Of a DNA stretch of 64,000 bases, positions 60,739-64,000 are shown in pieces; position 1 is the stretch's first letter; the number at the start of each line of letters is the position of its first letter. Source of the stretch: JABCPH02 sp963524305 (lineage in GTDB: Bacteria; Fusobacteriota; Fusobacteriia; Fusobacteriales; Leptotrichiaceae); assembly GCA_963524305.1 (NCBI GenBank), contig CAURGH010000005.1, forward strand, positions 1 through 64,000, in the 5' to 3' direction. The notes under the pieces were generated by a model. That model was not told the origin of the DNA, ran no database searches, and saw nothing but the letters and a program-made list of their open reading frames with translations. The translations under genes and the position numbers were made by a program.

Positions 60739-61067
60739 TCTTGCACCCTTTCAATATAATAAATTCTAAGTTCATCGTGTTTCATGTAGTTCTTTGCTGT
60801 TGTTACAATATAGTTATTTCCCTCAAATTCAATTGTATTTTTCAAGTCAATATCAATATAACAGTATATTTTTTTAGTATCTAAAGTCACTTGTATCCCT
60901 TGATCCACAAGCATACTTATGTCCTGCCTGTTAAGATTAAATACCGCTCCCTCAAAATCTATACTTTCATCAACTTCAACCAGTTCCGAATTAATCCACT
61001 TGCTTGTTCTTTTTGATATTTTGCATTTACTAAAAAATCTCTTTGGTATAAATGTTTTATGTGCCAT
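60735..61067 (-). CDS. Head-tail joining protein (probable head closure)
   Basis: 110 residues, beta-rich (GAVFNLNRQDISMLVDQGIQV, NTIEFEGNNYIVTTAKNYMKHDELRIYYI). The position between the gp10-like and terminator genes suggests a head closure/stopper protein; family not identified directly. Confidence 0.55.
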   Translation of the reverse strand: MAHKTFIPKRFFSKCKISKRTSKWINSELVEVDESIDFEGAVFNLNRQDISMLVDQGIQVTLDTKKIYCYIDIDLKNTIEFEGNNYIVTTAKNYMKHDELRIYYIERVQE

Positions 61068-61520
61068 TTATGCCCCCACAATCTCATAATTTATTGATTC
61101 ATAAAGCGAATGTGTATCCATAAGTGGCTTGCTATGACCTTTTTTCTTTACAGTTTGTGGATTAAGTGCTGCAAAGTTTCCACTTGCTATTGTTTTCTTT
61201 ATCTTTTGAACTATAAAAGTTCCTAGATTTTCATAAGCTTGTTGCGCTGACATTCCGCCTTGAATAATTTGCTCAACTTGTTGTTTCATATACTCTTTTA
61301 TTTCATTTTGTGCGTTTGCAGTACCAACTGATAATCTAAAAAATGGTCTAGCTGGCATTCTGCTTGTCCCATATTCATTAAATATTGCATAATCTTGAAC
61401 TGAAATACCGTTTGCACTTCCATTTCCAAGCACTCCTACCTTCACGGCATGTGTTTGCAAATATTTCAATTCCTTATCCAACTTTTCCAACCCTTCTAAT
61501 TGATAAATTATTTCAGCCAT
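61068..61520 (-). CDS. HK97 gp10-like head-tail/virion morphogenesis protein
   Basis: 150 residues. VKVGVLGNGSANGISVQDYAIFNEYGTSRMPARPFFRLS is typical of HK97 gp10/neck proteins (conserved NEYGT..IPARPFFR). Joins head and tail. Confidence 0.8.
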   Translation of the reverse strand: MAEIIYQLEGLEKLDKELKYLQTHAVKVGVLGNGSANGISVQDYAIFNEYGTSRMPARPFFRLSVGTANAQNEIKEYMKQQVEQIIQGGMSAQQAYENLGTFIVQKIKKTIASGNFAALNPQTVKKKGHSKPLMDTHSLYESINYEIVGA

Positions 61521-62025
61521 ATATCCTCCTCACAACACTTTCAATTTTCTCTCTCTTATTAGCCACAAAATCCACAAATGTGTAAGAAATATCGTCGATT
61601 TTATAACTCTTATACTTTCCACTCTCTTCATCCATACTGTTTATAAAGTCATTTACAAGCATACAAAGCTCATATTTAAGCCAACTAGGTAGTTCATCAT
61701 ATCCAGCTTTATAAGTTACTTCCAACTCTTGTTCTTTATCACAGCAAGGGCAATGCTTAAACTTAACTATCTCAATATAATTTCTGCGGTGTTTATATTC
61801 TTTATCAATGCTAATCTCTTTAACTTCAACGACAGGACGCTTATTTAAGTAAATATATTTGTTATAATCATAATCCTCTGTAAGTTCTTCAACTTCTAAT
61901 TTGTATCCAATTACATTTTCAATTTGACTAATTGCAATGCCAAGCAAGGTTTCAACCCTAGCTTTTTCGTTATCTGCTAAGGTCGTACCTGTTATTTTTT
62001 CATAGTCATTTACTGTTATCAGCAT
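61513..62025 (-). CDS. Head-tail connector protein (gp6-like)
   Basis: 170 residues. TGTTLADNEKARVETLLGIAISQIENVIGYKL, a helical hairpin, and DELPSWLKYELCMLVNDF match gp6-like connectors placed after the capsid gene. A CPCC motif in a loop (about 93) is unusual for this family. AAGGTGG ribosome site. Confidence 0.75.
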   Translation of the reverse strand: MLITVNDYEKITGTTLADNEKARVETLLGIAISQIENVIGYKLEVEELTEDYDYNKYIYLNKRPVVEVKEISIDKEYKHRRNYIEIVKFKHCPCCDKEQELEVTYKAGYDELPSWLKYELCMLVNDFINSMDEESGKYKSYKIDDISYTFVDFVANKREKIESVVRRIYG

Positions 62026-62036
62026 TCAAACCACCT

Positions 62037-63176
62037 TTATTTTACTTTTAAAACTGAGAACGCTTTGGCTCTTGTAACTTTTCCACCGATTCTAATTCTA
62101 GTAAAGTATGTTGTAATTCTCTTATCAGGATCTCTATGTAATTCTTGCTCAAAGTTTTGTTTCATAACATATGTATAACCTTTCGCAAAGTCACAGAATA
62201 CGGCTGGATATTTACCAGTTGCTATGTCATCCAAGAATTCTTCAACATAAACTGGGTATCCATTAAATTTCATTGTAGCTCCGTCTCTAATTGTATTCCA
62301 TAAAGGCACACCGTTCGCATCTTTCCATAATTTCATTTCTTCATACAATTTTGGTGACACATAATAAGCAGAGCCTTGTCTATAACTTAATTTCATACCA
62401 GTTTCAAGTTTAACCATATCTTCCCAAGTAACTTTATTAGTTGCACCTGTTGTTACTGCTCCAGCCAAAACATCTGTATTTGTTAAGAACCCCTCAATGC
62501 ATTGTTCTGTTGTAGTGTTGTAAGTTCCTTTTAATGTTAAAGCTGATAATGTTTGACCGAATTCTTCTGAAATAGCTTCTTTTATTTCGCCGACAATATC
62601 AAATGCCGTATCTGCCCTTGTTTCATCTGTAACTGGGTATCTAACTTGTCTCATTCCCGCAGTTATTTCAATTTGACTATAAGCCAAAGAACCGTCTCTA
62701 GTATTCCCAGCACCTTCTTTTACAATTTCATTTGCTTCAGTTATTTCATTTCTAACCGGAATGATAATTGATTTTTCCTTTAAAGTTACAATTTTACCTT
62801 TCATTAAGAAATTAGATATTTCTTTAGTCTCTTTCAAAATTTCATTTGATAATATTGACGGCATTAAAATTGGAGTTACCCCAGTCGTCATTATAGGCGC
62901 TTTAATTAATCCTTCGATATTCCTATCTCCTGTTTTTAAAAATTTTACAAATGCATCATTTTCCTTTTTTTCTTCTGTTTCAGGGTTGGATATACCTTTT
63001 TTCATAAGTTCATCTAAAGATTTACCCATTTTTTCAAGTTCTTCGTTAGTTTTCCCAACTTTGCCTTCCAATTCTTCATTTTTCTTTAATGCAGCCGCTA
63101 AATCCTCATTCGCTTTTTTTATATCCTCTGTGTTTTGGTTCATTCCTTTTTCCAAATCCTCGATATTTTTTGGCAT
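62037..63176 (-). CDS. Nested scaffold plus major capsid, internal start
   Basis: 379 residues starting MPKNIEDLEKG at 63176. AAAGGAG lies 8 bases upstream, inside the fusion gene, and the codons there encode the Lys/Asn linker between protease and capsid. Internal initiation would make capsid without protease, giving the many-fold excess needed. In the same frame as the fusion. Confidence 0.55.
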   Translation of the reverse strand: MPKNIEDLEKGMNQNTEDIKKANEDLAAALKKNEELEGKVGKTNEELEKMGKSLDELMKKGISNPETEEKKENDAFVKFLKTGDRNIEGLIKAPIMTTGVTPILMPSILSNEILKETKEISNFLMKGKIVTLKEKSIIIPVRNEITEANEIVKEGAGNTRDGSLAYSQIEITAGMRQVRYPVTDETRADTAFDIVGEIKEAISEEFGQTLSALTLKGTYNTTTEQCIEGFLTNTDVLAGAVTTGATNKVTWEDMVKLETGMKLSYRQGSAYYVSPKLYEEMKLWKDANGVPLWNTIRDGATMKFNGYPVYVEEFLDDIATGKYPAVFCDFAKGYTYVMKQNFEQELHRDPDKRITTYFTRIRIGGKVTRAKAFSVLKVK

Positions 63177-63716
63177 ATTATCATCTCCTTTATTATTTTT
63201 ATTTATATTGTTATCGCCTTTTACTGTTTGCACAGTCGCCCCAGGTATTGCACCTTTCAAAACTACACTACCCTCAACAACTTCAAATTCTTTAATTATT
63301 CTAGCGGTTACTTCGCCTTTGTCTGTTTGCACTTTCCCAAACTCTCTTTGTTTTAAAAATCCGCCAACAGACATTTCATAGTTCGCTCCATTGTTTTTCA
63401 TCATCGAATAAACTTTTTGAGCGTCTAAATTCAAAGCATTACCGTTTTCGTCTGTTGATAAATCAAGTTTAGCTGAGAACTTAAGATTTCCAGTTTCATC
63501 TTGATAAACTTTCAAAGTTCCGATTTCCTTACTCCAGTCATGCATATGTAACAAAAAATAAGTCTTATCCTTATTTACTTTATCAAGTGCTGTTTTATCA
63601 AAATAATCACCATAGCTGTCAATAACGCTATGTGTTACCAGTTGCCCTTCGATTATTCCTTTTTCCTCTGTATCTTGTTTCAATACCATTTTGACACTTT
63701 TATTAAATTGTTCCAC
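62037..63716 (-). CDS. Prohead protease-major capsid (HK97-type) fusion
   Basis: 559 residues. Residues 1-165 are an S78-like prohead protease (QLVTHSVIDSYGDYFD, catalytic His in FLLHMHDW, Ser in YEMSVGG). After a Lys/Asn linker comes a coiled-coil scaffold (about 185-260) and the HK97 capsid fold (TGVTPILMPSILSNEI, RQVRYPVTDETRADT, GYPVYVEEF, TYFTRIRIGGKV). Most phages encode these separately. A second ATG at 63176 with AAAGGAG begins the scaffold-capsid part. Confidence 0.88.
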   Translation of the reverse strand: MEQFNKSVKMVLKQDTEEKGIIEGQLVTHSVIDSYGDYFDKTALDKVNKDKTYFLLHMHDWSKEIGTLKVYQDETGNLKFSAKLDLSTDENGNALNLDAQKVYSMMKNNGANYEMSVGGFLKQREFGKVQTDKGEVTARIIKEFEVVEGSVVLKGAIPGATVQTVKGDNNINKNNKGDDNMPKNIEDLEKGMNQNTEDIKKANEDLAAALKKNEELEGKVGKTNEELEKMGKSLDELMKKGISNPETEEKKENDAFVKFLKTGDRNIEGLIKAPIMTTGVTPILMPSILSNEILKETKEISNFLMKGKIVTLKEKSIIIPVRNEITEANEIVKEGAGNTRDGSLAYSQIEITAGMRQVRYPVTDETRADTAFDIVGEIKEAISEEFGQTLSALTLKGTYNTTTEQCIEGFLTNTDVLAGAVTTGATNKVTWEDMVKLETGMKLSYRQGSAYYVSPKLYEEMKLWKDANGVPLWNTIRDGATMKFNGYPVYVEEFLDDIATGKYPAVFCDFAKGYTYVMKQNFEQELHRDPDKRITTYFTRIRIGGKVTRAKAFSVLKVK

Positions 63717-63726
63717 TTTACACCTC

Positions 63727-64000
63727 CTATATTAATTCGCAATGACAATTTATGACATCTTTAGCGTCCGCATCTAATTCGTGAGGATGCATTAATCCGC
63801 AGCTAAATTTTTCATTTGCTTTTTTAGTTTCTTTGTCACATTTCAAATGGCTTTCTCTGTCTGTTTTACCACCACCTACGTGCCACCAAGTTTTATCAAG
63901 CCCCGCCTGCTCCAATCCGTTGAAATATGTTGTTGTAGCAGTGGTGGCTGTCTCAGTTCTAGCAATAACCATTGCCCTTTTCTTTTCCATACCTCTTATT
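63727..64000 (-). CDS. Phage minor head protein (Mu F/SPP1 gp7-like), 3' part
   Basis: The C-terminal 90 or so residues are visible: VIARTETATTATTTYFNGLEQAGLDKTWWHVGG, DRESHLKCD, LMHPHELDADAKDVINCHCEL. This His/Cys-rich pattern ends the Mu protein F-like head morphogenesis domain. The frame is open to the window edge, so the 5' end and the portal/terminase genes are to the right. Confidence 0.85.
   Translation of the reverse strand, partial: IRGMEKKRAMVIARTETATTATTTYFNGLEQAGLDKTWWHVGGGKTDRESHLKCDKETKKANEKFSCGLMHPHELDADAKDVINCHCELI

Noticed and set aside
62761..63381. 206-residue plus-strand frame over the capsid gene
   Set aside because: Ser/Phe/Pro-rich mirror of the Lys/Glu-rich scaffold; no ribosome site or family.

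Overview
The window looks like a chromosomal segment of a low-GC, AT-rich anaerobe of the Fusobacteriota, most likely Leptotrichia or a close relative in the Leptotrichiaceae. This is an inference from overall protein character, codon use and gene content. About 42 kb of ordinary chromosome is followed by about 22 kb of prophage that runs off the right edge.

Chromosomal part. 1-4.2 kb: an AddAB/RecB-like nuclease-helicase pair on the minus strand; the helicase gene stops right after motif III where an IS200/IS605-type hairpin end begins. 4.2-17 kb (minus strand): secG, tpiA, an SPFH/NfeD pair with a tiny unlisted lipoprotein, valS, a SWIM-SNF2 helicase, rimI-like, a long multi-membrane signal peptidase I, rplS and dnaJ. 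17-22 kb: aldose-epimerase-like gene, then dnaK, grpE and hrcA transcribed from a consensus promoter with a near-perfect CIRCE operator. 22-29 kb: gpmI, a nagB-nagA pair behind a palindromic operator candidate, a Crp-family regulator, msrB, a structured RNA with a perfect promoter on the minus strand (6S-like fold), a DUF1275 membrane protein and a HAD phosphatase. 30.3-30.6 kb: a tRNA operon (Leu-TAA, fMet, Met). 30.6-33.1 kb: a small accessory island with a RelA/SpoT-domain protein (possible toxic alarmone synthetase), an IS30 transposase remnant and two coupled microgenes with an antisense terminator. 33-42 kb: dacA-like, murI and ruvA; then an acyl-CoA dehydrogenase, pepF, an S4-domain protein, a YkvA-like protein and a secreted protein with an internal duplication.

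Prophage part (about 42.1 kb to the end, nearly all on the minus strand, so it reads right to left). It is a contractile-tailed (myovirus-type) phage: minor head protein, fused prohead protease and HK97-type capsid with a nested start, connectors, sheath, tube, frameshifted tail chaperone, tape measure, baseplate plug, hub, spike, gp25/W, J, I, fibre, then a lysis module (GH108 endolysin, a papain-like YiiX-type protein, a membrane protein). The end near 42-47 kb holds accessory genes: ribbon-helix-helix-like small proteins, a five-module DNA-binding protein, and two microgene loci built like type I toxin-antitoxin systems.

Most interesting candidate system: at 42.6-42.97 kb a 28-residue hydrophobic peptide with a GTG start has its own promoter and Shine-Dalgarno. 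About 200 bases away a separate plus-strand small RNA with its own promoter and terminator carries two stretches complementary to the toxin mRNA, one of them over the start codon. A second, differently arranged locus lies at 45.35-45.58 kb and shares a duplicated 60-bp promoter/operator with another prophage gene.
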